Assembly (NCBI GenBank): GCA_032622095.1
Contig: CP136067.1
Span: 131,505,990-131,569,989 of the forward strand
DNA from: Siphonodentalium dalli
Taxonomy: Eukaryota > Mollusca > Scaphopoda > Gadilida > Siphonodentaliidae
DNA: 64,000 nucleotides
Direction: 5' to 3'
Shown here: piece by piece, positions 24,302 to 36,478 of the stretch
How positions within the stretch are numbered: the stretch's first letter is position 1
Layout: each line of letters begins with the position of its first letter
Notes under the pieces: generated by a model
Seen by the model: only the letters and a program-made list of their open reading frames with translations
Databases searched by the model: none
Told to the model about the DNA's origin: nothing
Program-made: the position numbers and the translations under genes

Positions 24302-25245
24302 ATATAGAGGATCTACAACGAGTCCCCAGTTTATGGAGGAATTTACAAAACGAGTCCAGTAAATTAGGTCTGGGCCGAGCCCTGGGCGAGTTCCAGACCT
24401 AATTTACTGGACGAGTTTTGTAATTTCCGCTTTAAACTGGGGACGAGTTGTAGATTTTATTTATTATATGATCCAAAACCTCGACAAAACATACTTAAAT
24501 CAACAAATGGGACGCGAAACTAAATATCGGCTTCTATAAGGCATGTGTTGGCGTTTCACATAACTATGCGTTGTTCGCCCGCGTAAAGAGATAGTCCCAG
24601 ATAAATAAAGACTCTTTAGCGTATTTCATAGCGTATATTTAACCCTTTATCCAACAAACCGGCCAAAAACGGCCAAATAAAGCTGCAACAGCCTAAATTA
24701 TCTTGGGTCTGTCTCAATAAAATCATACAAATATGGATATCATTGGAACCGGCTCATTGACCACATTGTGATGGTTACAGTTATGCCCTGTGCCAATGCA
24801 TTCTCTTATATATGTGAGTCGATCATAGGTCGCCTCGCATATATAAGAGAATGCATTGGCCTAAAAAAAATCTTTTTTAACACTTTTTACCATTTTTTCT
24901 TACATTCTTTAACAATTTTATAATTTGTAATGTGTTAAGCCAATACATTCTCTTATATATGCGAGGCGACCTATGGTCGACTCGCATATATAAGAGAATG
25001 CATTGGCACAGGGCCGTTTTGTTGGGTAAAGGGTTAATGACATAACTTTTCAAACTCTTCATTTTCATTATAGTTTGTTGGAAAAATATTGGAAGCCATG
25101 GCATTTTGAGACGTAGCGTACGAATGTAAACAGACTACAAGCCGGAAGTCAAAGGTCACCTGGCACTATTTCCTGTTATTAAACGAACGTTTAATATCAC
25201 AATTTATAGAATGGGTTTATTGAATGGAATAAGGGTATGCTCATG
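24302..25245. repeat. Second copy of the 9940-10410 repeat, palindromic at left, with MITE inside
   Basis: 24302-24455 is a palindrome (aacgagtccccag ... ctggggacgagtt). Then 24475-24638 and 25038-25245 match 10060-10410, interrupted by the MITE at 24639-25037. Confidence 0.75.
24639..25037. mobile_element. MITE family PB-1, copy d (occupied site)
   Basis: TTAA on both sides, hairpins at about 24795-24861 and 24940-25006. The paralogous locus at 10196-10199 has a single TTAA in the same context, which defines the exact ends of the insertion. Confidence 0.9.
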
Positions 25246-25249
25246 TAAT

Positions 25250-25392
25250 AAATAGACAGAACACAACGCGCATCTTAATCGAGACTCTTTTATCGAACGA
25301 GTTGCGGATGGCGTAAGGATATAACTTTGCGCCGTCCGCAACGAGTTCGATAAAAGATTCGAGATTATGATGCAAGTTGTGTTCTGTATTTA
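25250..25392. repeat. Palindrome (foldback)
   Basis: Arms from acagaacacaac inward through cgagactcttttatcgaa and gttgcggatggcg, mirrored with a few mismatches. Confidence 0.75.
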
Positions 25393-26170
25393 TTCTACAC
25401 CGTTCAGTCAGACAAGTTAAATCCATGAATGTCACATTCACTGTTACTCTGGCTACCTTTATTGTGATTTTAAGTCTGACAAATAACCAGTAATTATGGG
25501 GGGATCACCGGAAGCGGATGATCGACGTAATGTACGTCATCTTTCTTGGCGACAACGTCAACAAGAATAGTTCCGGCTTGTATTCCACTAGAGGTATACA
25601 CTAATATGTATTCAATGGCTGGGATTCAGTTGAATACATGTGACTCACGTCAATGGGTGTGGAATAAATATCATTATACTTCTTGGGTGACGATATTCCA
25701 TATTTACTTTTAATAATATTTATGGATATCAAAAATACATACTCATTCAGACTTGTCATATAAAATTACAAATCAACAGTTACAGATATTGAAGAGATTT
25801 ACAAATAAATTGTCGGTTTCAATTATTCGTTTTGTGGGGCTTTATTTATTTAGTTTATGAGTGCAGACAACTGCGTACCTTTCTTCAATGGGACAAGAAT
25901 CAGTCCTGGCCATGTCTCCTTTGTTACAAATGAGACTGGATATGGCCAGCGCCTGTAACCACTTACCAAAGTGCAAGCAGTTTCTTTCTACACATCTCAA
26001 TAACAAAAAATAGAAATGAGAAATTAATATAAATTTGATTTAGTCTAATAGTCTAAGGGAAGCATCAGAGCAGGTATATATAGAGTCGTTACCTCGACTA
26101 ACCACCATAACAGTGTGACTTGTGAATAGAGAATTTAAAAGTGAGGATATTTCTATTTATATTTTTTCAG
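25393..26170. other. 3' end of intron 2, no further features
   Basis: AT-rich. It ends in a strong polypyrimidine tract before exon 3. Confidence 0.4.
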
Positions 26171-26322
26171 GTACGGCGAGCAGAACGTGTACAGAGAATG
26201 GCACGTGGTATATAAGTCCAAATACTCAAAAAGAATTCACAGATTACACAGGGTGTTATCCACCGTCTCATCAGAACAATGGACATACAAATAAAATACC
26301 AGAAGTGGACCCCATTCTCGTG
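26171..26322 (+). CDS. GPCR exon 3: hormone receptor domain, cysteines 5-6, and linker
   Basis: 152 nt after a strong pyrimidine tract (attttttcag). The leading GT completes Gly with the last G of exon 2. Encodes TASRTC, an N-G-T-W (sequon plus the conserved G-W), then YTGC, which supplies the fifth and sixth cysteines, followed by a polar linker ending P-E-V-D-P-I-L-V. The donor is GTATGT at 26323 in phase 0. The ORF continues past the donor to a nearby stop, but the exon 4 join restores the expected class B sequence. Confidence 0.93.
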
Positions 26323-27113
26323 GTATGTCGGATGGTCACGTGATGTAAACAATATTTATTCTAGCTCTCACATATACATGAATATATAATAATGTAATTA
26401 TAATAAATACAATTTTTTCGTTTCTTGTTTTTGGTGAGTTTTTCAAATGTGAGATATGGAAGATCTGACAACAAGCAAAATGCTTTTTTAAAGTCATCTC
26501 CTCAGTGTGTTACTTCTGAATCAGAAATGATTTCATTATGGTTATATGTCGATTATTATATGCCAAGTTAGCTTTTTTCTGGTCCAGGTGAAAATTAGCA
26601 CATGGTCGTCTATAAAGGAAAATCATGATTGGGTAAAAGATTTCGAAAATATATTGTAACTGAAGTTTGTCATTAACTGTATCTATACGATACTCTTATC
26701 AGTCAATAGTGTATGACTAGGATGTTTTAAAGAGAAACTAGAATAATTTAATATTCATAAAGACAAAAAAGTACAATTGAAAATCCCACTTGTGCTGATA
26801 AGTTGGATGGTCACTTGTTTGAATCGGACAATAGCTAATGCGAATAATTATGACCTCCATCCCGCCTAATGAATAATTGACCATTACAATGTGTATTTGT
26901 ATTACTGATAGGAGAATCCACATAGTAAAGAGGGTAAGGATGTTGATCTCTTTCCGACACCATGTACACCAATATATGTTATGCTAGTCTGAAGGCGATT
27001 TGACTAATGTTGCACCAAAAACGTGTTTCAAGAGATAGAATTTTAATAAAAATGTAATAATGTGATAAAGGGTGACTGTACACTAAATCCGGCCACTTAT
27101 GGTGCCATCTCCT
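26323..27113. other. Start of intron 3, no features seen
   Basis: AT-rich, no array, transposon end or exon identified. Confidence 0.4.
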
Positions 27114-27500
27114 TTAACCCTTTACCCAACAAAGCGGCCAAAACCGGCCAAATAAAGCTTCAACAGCCTAAAATATCTTCGGTCTGTCTCAATAGAACCA
27201 TACAAATATGGATATCATTGGAACCGGCTCCTTGACCACATTGTGATAGTTACAGTTATGCCATGTGCCAATGCATTCTCTTATATATGCGATTCGACCA
27301 TAGGTCGCCTCGCATATATAAGAGAATGCATTGGCCTAAAAAAATCTTTTTACCATTTTTTCTTACATTCTTTAACAATTTTATAATTTTTAATGTGTTA
27401 AGCCAATGCATTCTCTTATATATGCGAGGCGACCTATGGTCGACTCGCATATATAAGAGAATGCATTGGCACAGGGCCCTTCTGTTAGGCGCAGGGTTAA
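27114..27500. mobile_element. MITE family PB-1, copy e
   Basis: TTAA-flanked, hairpins at about 27268-27335 and 27404-27472. One hairpin arm has a T for G near the centre. The right end is slightly degraded (ttaggcgcagggTTAA). Confidence 0.85.
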
Positions 27501-28101
27501 TACTCAACCGAATATATGCAACAAATGAACAATTTGAGTCATGGATCAGTGCAAAATACACTCACATGCTCTGTGAACGATGCAAACAACATGGTAATTA
27601 TTATGAAATGAATTTATGACTGGAGTCATTAACAAATTTTAATCAATTGATTGTGGCAATCCCCAATATCTTAGAACTAAGCTGATACACTCCCAATCCA
27701 TGATCTTTGGTAAAAATGTAACGCATGTTTAACCCATTTCCACAATTGACGTGAATTGGTTATCCAACAAACTCGCCATCCAACTTTTATGTGAGCATGA
27801 ATAACATAACTTTTGTTGAGCAGCGGTCAACTTACTCCAGAAATAACGGTTTGATGAGTCTATGTATGGTTATTGGGTGAGTAAAACAGCCACATACTCA
27901 ACTACCGTGGTTAGTTGTCACCAAACTGCACCACATTAAGGAAAGACATATACTATGACATCGCTACAATGACATGGCGGTTGTATCATCAGCCATTACA
28001 CAACAACTTATAGTGCATTCTTACTTGAGATTATTAGGTTTATACTCGAAATTTGCCACATTTTATCAACTTGGTAATCAGTGTTTATTATTTATTCACA
28101 G

Positions 28102-28196
28102 GAAAATCTGAGCAGGATAGAGCTCATGACGAGCATAGGATACGGAACATCCCTGTCAGCTTTAATCGTTGCCACTGTCATCATGCTTTATTTTCG
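28102..28196 (+). CDS. GPCR exon 4: stalk and TM1
   Basis: 95 nt from the acceptor ttcacag to a GTAAGA donor at 28197, phases 0 to 2. Encodes ENLSRIELM (with an N-L-S sequon) and then a hydrophobic stretch of about 20 residues starting IGYGTSLSAL and ending LYF, the class B TM1 pattern (GYS.SL). The last two bases CG are completed by the first base of exon 5 to give Arg, matching the usual ICL1 F-R-x-L-H-C. Confidence 0.95.
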
Positions 28197-28766
28197 GTAA
28201 GACATGTCTCATACGGACAAATATGTCTTTTTAAACTGTTGGGTGTATGTACTATAAAACACAATTTTTGTAATTCAAAATTTGTGTTTTATTGTGTTTG
28301 ACTGAATTTCGGGTTATGGGGTTCACATGAGCCATACCGTTTAGGGAGCAAACTTGTATCGTAACACGGCCTCGCTGTCGTCGAATTATTAAACCTGGAA
28401 AGCACTTTCAATGTCTTTAATGGTTGTCAATAATACCAATAAAACCTTCACCTTGCATCGGGGCACAGTGTTTGATAATTCCATTGCTGCTCCTTCCAAA
28501 AATAATATATAGCTGTAAATGAGGTGCACCAGGGGCCTAGTCACTATGGCATCTGCCAAAAGCAGGTCGTGTGCAAGCAGACAACTGACGAATTAATGCT
28601 GATAAAGTAAACAGCCTTAATGGTTACAAAGCAAAAATAATGGGACTCCTAAATTGAAAGTTAATCTACTATCTAAAGCAGATGCTGAATTAACGCAAAC
28701 CAGTACTGCAAAAATTTATATTGATGCTCACCCCCATTAACCAGATTATGCAGATTATGTCTTAGC
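28197..28766. other. Start of intron 4, possible retroelement remnant at the right
   Basis: No intact ORF. The last 18 bp before the MITE (tgcagattatgtcttagc) are the same as the 18 bp before the MITE at 29659, so this side belongs to a duplicated segment. Confidence 0.4.
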
Positions 28767-29289
28767 TTAACCCTTTACCCAACAAACCGGACAAAACCGG
28801 CCAAATAAAGCTTCAACAGCCTAAAATATCTTCGGTCTGTCTCAATAGAACCATACAAATATGGATATCATTGGAACCGGCTCCTTGACCACATTGTGAT
28901 AGTTACAGTTATGCCCTGTGCCAATGCATTCTCTTATATATGCGAGTCGACCATAGGTCGCCTCGCATATATAAGAGAATGCATTGGTTTAACACATTAA
29001 AAATTATAAAATTGTTAAAGAATGTAAGAAAAAATGGTAAAAAGTGTTAAAAAAATATTTGTTTTAGGCCAATGCATTCTCTTATATATGCGAGGCGACC
29101 TATGGTCGACTCGCATATATAAGAGAATGCATTGGCACAGGGCATAACTGTAACTATCACAATGTGGTCAAGGAGCCGATTCCAATGATATCCATATTGG
29201 TATGGTTCTATTGAGACAGACCGAAGATATTTTAGGCTGTTGAAGCTTTATTTGGCCGGTTTTGGCCGGTTTGTTGGGTAAAGGGTTAA
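28767..29289. mobile_element. MITE family PB-1, copy f: full-length symmetrical form
   Basis: 523 bp, TTAA on both sides. Here both subterminal arms (about 150 bp: accggccaaataaagcttcaa ... its complement) are present and both hairpins lie inside them. The other complete copies have only one long arm, so this looks like the ancestral layout or a symmetrised version. Confidence 0.88.
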
Positions 29290-29658
29290 ATTGATGCCTA
29301 ATATGGGGCGCATAAATAAACGGAAGTTTATTGATAAACGGAAGTTTATTGATGATATGCCGGAGCCCAAATAATAAAGCCCAGTTATATCAGCTGGTCA
29401 GCTCATATCGTGGTGGTAGCTACGAAGGGCGGCAGACATCGTTTTGCGTCGATTTCCGCGAAGTGAAGTAACTAAACCCCTGTCCTATTAACTTCTAAAT
29501 CTGCTTGGACAAACTAAGTAATTCAGATCCATCGAGGCAATGCCTAGTCGCTGAGGAAAAAAATCGGCCTTCACATGCTGCCGAGGTTTATTCAAAGTTT
29601 ATGTTATGGTATTTGGGCTCCAAATTTCTCCGGGTCTTTATGCAGATTATGTCTTAGC

Positions 29659-30058
29659 TTAACCCTTTACCCAACAAACCGGACAAAACCGGCCAAATAA
29701 AGCTTCAACAGCCTAAAATATCTTCGGTCTGTCTCAATAGAACCATACAAATATGGATATCATTGGAACCGGCTCCTTGACCACATTGTGATAGTTACAG
29801 TTATGCCCTGTGCCAATGCATTCTCTTATATATGCGAGTCGACCATAGGTCGCCTCGCATATATAAGAGAATGCATTGGCCTAAAAAAACACTTTTTTAA
29901 ACACTTTTTACCATTTTTTCTTACATTCTTTAACAATTTTATAATTTTTAATGTGTTAAGCCAATGCATTCTCTTATATATGCGAGGCGACCTATGGTCG
30001 ACTCGCATATATAAGAGAATGCATTGGCACAGGGCCCTTCTGTTGGGTAAAGGGTTAA
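29659..30058. mobile_element. MITE family PB-1, copy g
   Basis: Asymmetrical copy with TTAA ends, hairpins at about 29814-29880 and 29962-30028. Left flank duplicated from copy f; right flank runs straight into the reverse-transcriptase remnant. Confidence 0.88.
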
Positions 30059-30709
30059 GTCCATTGTGAGCTAGGGAGCTTCGCAATAGCCTATATCGAC
30101 GACATTTTTATTTTCAACCAAAACCAGAGACAACATTTCCAAATTGTGCTTGACGGGCTCAAGCATCACAGCTTGAAGCTTAAATTAAAGAAGTTTCAAT
30201 GCATGGGCAAAGAAACTAACTATCTGGGATTGAAATGGAGTCTGTGCAGCCATGGAGAAAGTGGATGCCATTTGCTCCCTCGTATGTCAGAAACAGAAGT
30301 TTTATAGGGCTATTTAACTATTATTGTTAACCGCAAATTCTCAAAAATTGCAGAACAGACAGTTACCCTTACCAAGATATATGCCAATTTTAAATGGAAC
30401 ACTGTCTGCATAAATGCATTTGAATACCTCAAAATGTAATTAATTGTCATCCCTTTATTAACTTACCCTGACCCCTCGAAACCATACATCATGTTCGCCG
30501 ATGATAGTGAGAGCTGTATTGGGCCTGCGCCACTCAGGCATGGAATGGATATGACTCATCCTATATATTTCCTGTCTTATAAACTAACTGACACCAGACT
30601 CATTGGCATGTGGTGGGAAAAGAGTGTTATGCCATCCATTATGCTTTGCAGAAATTTGCAGGCCCATTATCTACATTACGTTAATTTTGTCACCAATACC
30701 TGCCACTAG
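30059..30709 (+). pseudogene. Decayed Ty3/gypsy-like reverse transcriptase-RNase H fragment
   Basis: In one frame from about 30062 the text reads ELGSFAIAYIDDIFIF (catalytic YIDD at 30092-30103), then a K-rich helix (LKLKLKKFQC) and YLG, the usual RT order. After frame breaks, a W-N-T..AFEYLK..L..P.L.YPDPSKPY block leads into FADDSES.CIG and HPIYFLSYKL at 30490-30600, corresponding to the RT connection and the first part of RNase H. At least one in-frame stop and shifts make it inactive. No LTR, gag or integrase was recognised. A MITE sits directly upstream and probably cut the element. Confidence 0.8.
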
Positions 30710-31960
30710 CCTTTGATATACAATGAACTCTATGTTTCTGAAGTAAGATTATGTATATAGGTATTATCGGTATATGGCTATGTTGGCACAAACAAGATCT
30801 CATCAGACGAGTTGAATGAATTCACCAACAGAACAAAGTAACCACCTGATTGACACCTATATTGTTTTATTCATAGTTTCGCAAGTTTCTGATAAAACGG
30901 ACAAGTATGTGCGGTATCATATTTGTGTACATAGTAACATATATGGCTATTGTTATGAAACATATACATTTATCAAATAGGTCGTGGCTCCATTTACCAT
31001 GACATAGATATAGCAATGGGACTTAATCAGACATGGCTCAATCGAGCATCCAAATTGTGTGTATTTAGTTTGGAAGGAGGTATAAGATAGGTTTACAAAT
31101 AACTGATATATTGAAATACCGGCTTCATATTCTCTGAAAAGTACTTACCATGGTCACTTTCCAGCTTTTTCCAACTGTTTGGAAAGAAGCGAAACAAACG
31201 CTCTCTATTTATACAACATAAAAATAGACCAAATGCTATTGTTTGTTCCATGCCGTGTATTTTGTGTGTGTTTGTTTGGGACCCAAATATCGTGTTCAAA
31301 GTTTTATTTTTCGTGAATTATATGCGTCATTCTGGGATATATAATGCTCGTAGACATGTAGTTTAAGTAATTATATTCTGATACCGGGAAAGATTCGAAA
31401 TCGAATATTCTTAGGTTTGTTTTGGACCGCAAACCGACAAGTGGCTTTAAATATGTGGAATTACGTAATTACCCATAAGTTGGTGATGTTAGACACAACA
31501 TTTAGTGAACAGCTATATTACTATATTTGACATCCACATTAATTTAGCAAATTATTGCGTTCCAAACAAAAGGCATACCTCTAACGTGAGTGCACCTGTC
31601 TATTTAAAGATGCTGTATCTCTTACTGGCACAAGTTTCTACACCATTTCTTGGAAATGTGTTTTAAAGGCACATTAGCACAGCTCTTCCCAGACAAACAC
31701 ACATGAAACACCTGGTGTTACAACTATTTCAAATAAAAGTATATTCAAACAGACATTTTCTATCAAAATGAAGCAATGATCTTATAATAGCCGAATAAAC
31801 TGATTCATAGAAAATGATGCATAGAAAACATCATTCTTAGTAACAGACGCTCCAGCTGAATGGTTGCCCAGGCTAATAATTATTATTTTACACACCGAAT
31901 CAATACAAACGAAATCAGAGATACACCATCTCTAATTATTTGAAATGCAAACACAACTAA
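30710..31960. other. Intron 4 interval without recognised features
   Basis: Likely further retroelement or spacer DNA, but I see no domain, LTR or array. Confidence 0.35.
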
Positions 31961-31967
31961 AATCAGG

Positions 31968-32342
31968 TTTCGCGCTGACACTTGCCAAATTTGCCAATGG
32001 CAAAAATAATTCATATTTGACAAAATATATTTTCATTTTGGCAAAAGTTTTGGCAAGTCACTTTTTAATTCCTAAATAAAGTTGAAAAATATCGGTCAAT
32101 CAATACCATTCATTTTAGGACATTATTATAGTTTAAATTTTTATTAATTGTGTTTTATATGGTTTCGGAAAAGTTATCACCTCCATTAAGCTGCAGTTAA
32201 TATGATATCATTAGTATCGATGGGTGGTGGGATTACCCATATCACATGTTATTGTGGTGTTTACATAGCTAATCCTCTTGTAATGTTTCCTTCTGATGAA
32301 ACAACGGTTCTACCGTTGTATTGTTCGGTGATTGTTTTTTTA
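31968..32342. mobile_element. Dispersed TTTGGCAA element, copy 2, left part
   Basis: Matches 16855-17226 in order (ttcgcgctgacacttgccaa, tttttaattcct, gatatcattagtatcgatgg, ttgttcggtgatt). Interrupted at 32342 by the Helitron; its continuation is at 36354-36478. Confidence 0.75.
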
Positions 32343-32351
32343 TCTATATTT

Positions 32352-32362
32352 ATATTTGCGAA

Positions 32363-32409
<47 letters not shown>

Positions 32410-32410
32410 G
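32352..32410. repeat. (GTCT)n microsatellite at Helitron 5' end
   Basis: About 11 consecutive tgtctgtc tetramers; a second, impure run is at 33906-33950. Confidence 0.95.
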
Positions 32411-32559
32411 TTCTATAGAAATTCACAGGGGACCATCTAGATGATGCCAAAGGGATCTACTAGGAGTAACTTTTTACGAGAAAGATAATGGTCAGGGTTA
32501 GAATTTTCTAAAGTGACGCCGTTGTTGTCAGGGGCAGAAAATGGGGAGGGGCAGAACAA

Positions 32560-34560
32560 AAAATTGCCGCCGATTGCCACCAAACTTATACATAATAATC
32601 CCCATGATATGAGGAATCTAATGGTGTGGTTTAAATATGGCAAAAGTCGCACCGTTCGCGTCAGGGGTGCCCGGAAGGGAGGGGGAGATTTTTTTTCTGT
32701 CGCCGATTTCCACCAAACTTATATATAATCATCCCCATGATATGAAAAAACAAACGGTGTGGTTTAAAAGTGGCGTCGTTCGAGTCAGGGATGCACGGAA
32801 GGGGAGAGCGGCATCAAAATTGAAAAACTAATTTTAGCGCCGATCTCCACCAAATTGATATATATTCTTCTTCATGATATAAGGAATCTAATTGTGCGAT
32901 TTAACAACGCCAAACCCATGATATGAAAACAACAACGGTGTGGTTTAAAAGTGGCGTCGTTCGAGTCAGGGATGCACGGAAGGGGAGAGGGGCACCAAAA
33001 TTGATAAACTAATTTTAGCGCCGATCTCCACCAAATTGATATATATTCTTCTTCATTATACAAGGAATCAAATTGTGCGCCTTAACAACGCCAAATTGTT
33101 GTCTTTTGGTTGAGAGATTGGGAGGGGGTGGGCACTAAATTTGATAATAATTGGTTTAGTCGCCGATTGCACCACACTTATACAAAATCATCCCCATGGT
33201 ATGAGGAGTATAATGGTGTTGCTTATATCTGTCAAATGTGGCCTCATTCGAGTCAGAGTTGCATTGAAAGGGACAGTGGCACCAAAATTGATGCACAATT
33301 GTTTTGCGCCAATTTCCACCAAATTGATACACGTTCTTATCCAAGATACGAGGAATCTAATCGTGTGATTTAAAGACGCCATAGTGGTCCTGTTTGTTCG
33401 AGAGATGGGGTTGTGGACTGGCACCAAATTTGATAAAAAAATTGTGTAGTCGCCGATTATCACCAAACTTATAAACAATCATCTACATGATATCAGGAGT
33501 ATAATCATGTGGTTTAAGGATGTCATAAGTTGGGCCATTCGAGTCAGTGGTGTATAGAGATGAGAGGGACACAACAAATTATATCTATATGTTTAGTGCC
33601 GATTTCCACCAGATTGATACATATTCTTCTCTGTGATACGAGGAATCTTGTCGTTTAGATACACCAAATGTGTGCCCTGTGGGTGAGAGATATGGGGACC
33701 TTAAATTTGATATGAATTTGTAAACTCGCCAATTTTCACCAATTTCATATATATGCATCTGTAATCTCTAATGAGTCTTAGTGTGTGCAGCTTGAGACTG
33801 AAATAGGGACGGGAGGGTCACCAAGACATATACAAAATATTTTTAGTACTAATTACCATCAAATTCAGACACGTTCTTCTCAAATGATACAAGAAATCAA
33901 ATCGTGCTGTCTGTTTGTCTGTCTGTCTGTCTTTCTGTCTGTCTGTGTGCGTTCTATATATAACTTCACGAGGTACAACGATATGGCACCAAGGCGTTCT
34001 AAGAGGGGTAACTGTTTACAAGGAAGATAACGGTGCGGGTAAAAAGTTTCTAAAATGACGCTGTTGGTGTCAGGGGAAGAAAAGGGGGAGGTCGGCAAAA
34101 TTAAAAATATATCGTGAAATAGTTTTGTCGCCGATTTCCACAAAACGAATACATAATCACCTTCGCAATATGGCGCTGTTCGAGTCAACAATTGATTTAA
34201 TAAGCTATCTTTAGCCCAGATTTCCACCAAATTGATATATTATTCTTCTCTATGATACAAGGAATATCATCGTGTGATTTAAAGACGTCAAATTGGCGAG
34301 AGATATGGGTCATAACTATTCTCAGAATTTGTTTAGTTGCTGATTACCACCAAACATAAATATAATCATCGCCAGTATATCATGCATCCTTGAGTCTAAT
34401 GGGAGTGGTTTAAATATGTCAAAAGAGGCAAACGCTGGTACAAATTTATTTGGCACCAATTTCCACCGAATTCATACACGTTTTTCTCTAATGATATACC
34501 ATGAATTAAATCACATTTGGTGTCGTTTGCGTCGCGGACGGCGAGCGGATATGCACTATC
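32560..34560. repeat. Degenerate tandem repeats inside the Helitron
   Basis: Successive blocks contain accaaacttatacataatca, ccatgatatgaggaatcta, gtgtggtttaaa and gttcgagtcagggatg at irregular spacings of roughly 110-240 bp, with decay to the right. Confidence 0.7.
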
Positions 34561-34577
34561 ATTGATAAGATTGCTAT

Positions 34578-35281
34578 CAGGGATGTGGCTAGAGGGTCTC
34601 CGCTGGGGGGTGTCCACCTTGGGAATTTACAACTGCACCCCCCCCCCCCCTTGAGTCGGAATCACACCAACACAACTTATAATTCCATTTGCACCCCCCC
34701 CCTTGATTCGGAATCACACCAACACAACTTTTTGCATAATTCCATTTGCACCCCCCCCCCTTGAGTTGGAATCACACCAACACAACTTTTTGCATAATTC
34801 CATTTGCACCCCACCCCCCTTGTACCTCATGCTCAGGCCTAATTTCCTATATATTCATAAGCCATGCTTCTATTTTCCCAGTATGAGAACATTAAGATAT
34901 TTTAACCTGAAAATTACCCCAAAAAAACAACTAGTGATCTAATTCCAGACAAATGCACACAGCTACCGACAACAGACCAGGAAACACCGGGCCGATCATG
35001 GTTGTTCGGGCCGGTGTGAGAAAATTTTGAAAACTATACAAGAAAATCGCAAATCCTAGCATCTAGACTGGCCTCAACTGAAGCTTTCCTAGTGTTGGAA
35101 ATTTCAAACCTCATACTCCCCCTCAGGTTGGAAAATTCTTCAACTGATGACCATTTATGTCTACAAGTTTGACCAAATGTAGTAAAATATTGTTTTGCTA
35201 AACTATTGAAAATATAGCTCTCTGCTGGGGGGGGGGGGGGTGAGACACCCCCACACCCCCCCCCCTCTAGCCACATCCCTG
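34578..35281. mobile_element. Non-autonomous hAT-type element nested in the Helitron
   Basis: 8-bp TSD ATTGCTAT at 34570-34577 and 35282-35289. Perfect 19-bp inverted ends CAGGGATGTGGCTAGAGGG. The interior has about three tandem copies of a C-run plus ttgagtcggaatcacacc block (34636-34820) and no transposase. Confidence 0.88.
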
Positions 35282-35289
35282 ATTGCTAT

Positions 35290-36330
35290 TCGCCTTTATC
35301 TACATATAAGTTATATACAGTCACCCATGCCATCTCCATATCATTTTAAGTAGTTTTGGACGTTCACATTTCACAATCCCGACATATGGTGACCCACTTA
35401 AGTCACTTGAACAATTATATCTTCTTAACTGTCATATGTATATGGGAATAGCAATCAGGGCATTCACAAAATGAGCTAGCAAAAAGAGATACATAGAAGA
35501 AGCATTAAGCGTATATTTATCATTCTATGCAAACTGAGAGACCCCGAACCGTCAGAGGATTACATATATATTATAACAAAATTGAGTCTGTTCCATTCAA
35601 TACAGTTTCCATAAAAAAGTTACAATTTGTCAAGAGATATGGAAGGCCTGTTCAAATTCAAAAATAGTCGCCACAGTGTGCAGTCAAATATAGTTTCTTC
35701 TGATATACAAGAAAATGCAGTTAGTAGCATAAGACTTTTCAGGATCCTCCCAATACTGCACATCTGACAAGGTTTTATAACAGACTCCTCGACTGACATA
35801 AACAACTCAAAATCTCGCTCTGTGCCTGGCACATGTAGCTAATATTTATGCGCATCAACATTTCGTTTAAACTGAGAATATTTAGCCAATATATAGCACC
35901 ATGAACAGAGGAGCAACTAGACATTTGTTTGGAAACATCTGTATCTTCATGGAGATAGCCAGGTGTCCTCGAGAACTTAGTCCAACCCACTAAATTGATT
36001 GATACATCTCAATATTTGAAACCCAATTATCATCTTTTATCGAACTGATGTGTTTATGATGTTCATGTATGATATTATAACGTCTAATGTATACGCAGTT
36101 GTAAATAAATACATACTTCATTATTGTTGGAACGGATTAATCGCGACAAACAGAATGACAATTGACAAGGTGAGCCACTACTTATATCCCATGACTGTAA
36201 TAATAATGTTTTATGATGCTCTTTGAATATACAATTTATGAGAAAACGTATAACACTTTTAAGCAAGAGCATTCTCTATCCCCAACAAATATCCACAGCA
36301 TACAGAAGGTTTCTCATCGCATTTACCTGG
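35290..36330. other. Right part of the Helitron, no ORF of note
   Basis: AT-rich sequence with small minus-strand ORFs lacking recognisable domains. Confidence 0.4.
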
Positions 36331-36353
36331 GCAACGCCGGGTAACCCTGCTAG

Positions 36354-36478
36354 TATATGATAAACCACAATAGAGATGAGAGTAAAATTATTAACCAACT
36401 GCATTTCTATCGATATCAAACCGCGAGTGTCGGAACATAAGACTCAATCAAGGTTGCAGAAAATTATACTATCAGGCA
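36354..36478. mobile_element. Dispersed TTTGGCAA element, copy 2, continuation
   Basis: tagagatgagagtaaaatta, tatcaaaccgcgagtgtcg and aaaattatactatcagg match 17232-17336. After a G-run the match stops and resumes at about 37776-37848 (tatcagggataatatttggc), so another 1.3 kb has been inserted. Confidence 0.75.

Larger units (their letters stand above)
32343..36353 (+). mobile_element. Helitron-like element, non-autonomous, about 4 kb
   Basis: Left end A/TCTATATTTATATTTGCG, immediately followed by a (GTCT)n run. Right end has an 18-nt hairpin (acctgggcaacgccgggt), then aaccctgCTAG/T. A 5' TC, a 3' hairpin a few bases before CTRR, and insertion between A and T without a target duplication are Helitron hallmarks. 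The flanks on both sides match copy 1 of the host element at 16855-17432. No Rep/helicase ORF is visible. The interior carries degenerate repeats (32560-34560) and a nested hAT element. Confidence 0.75.
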
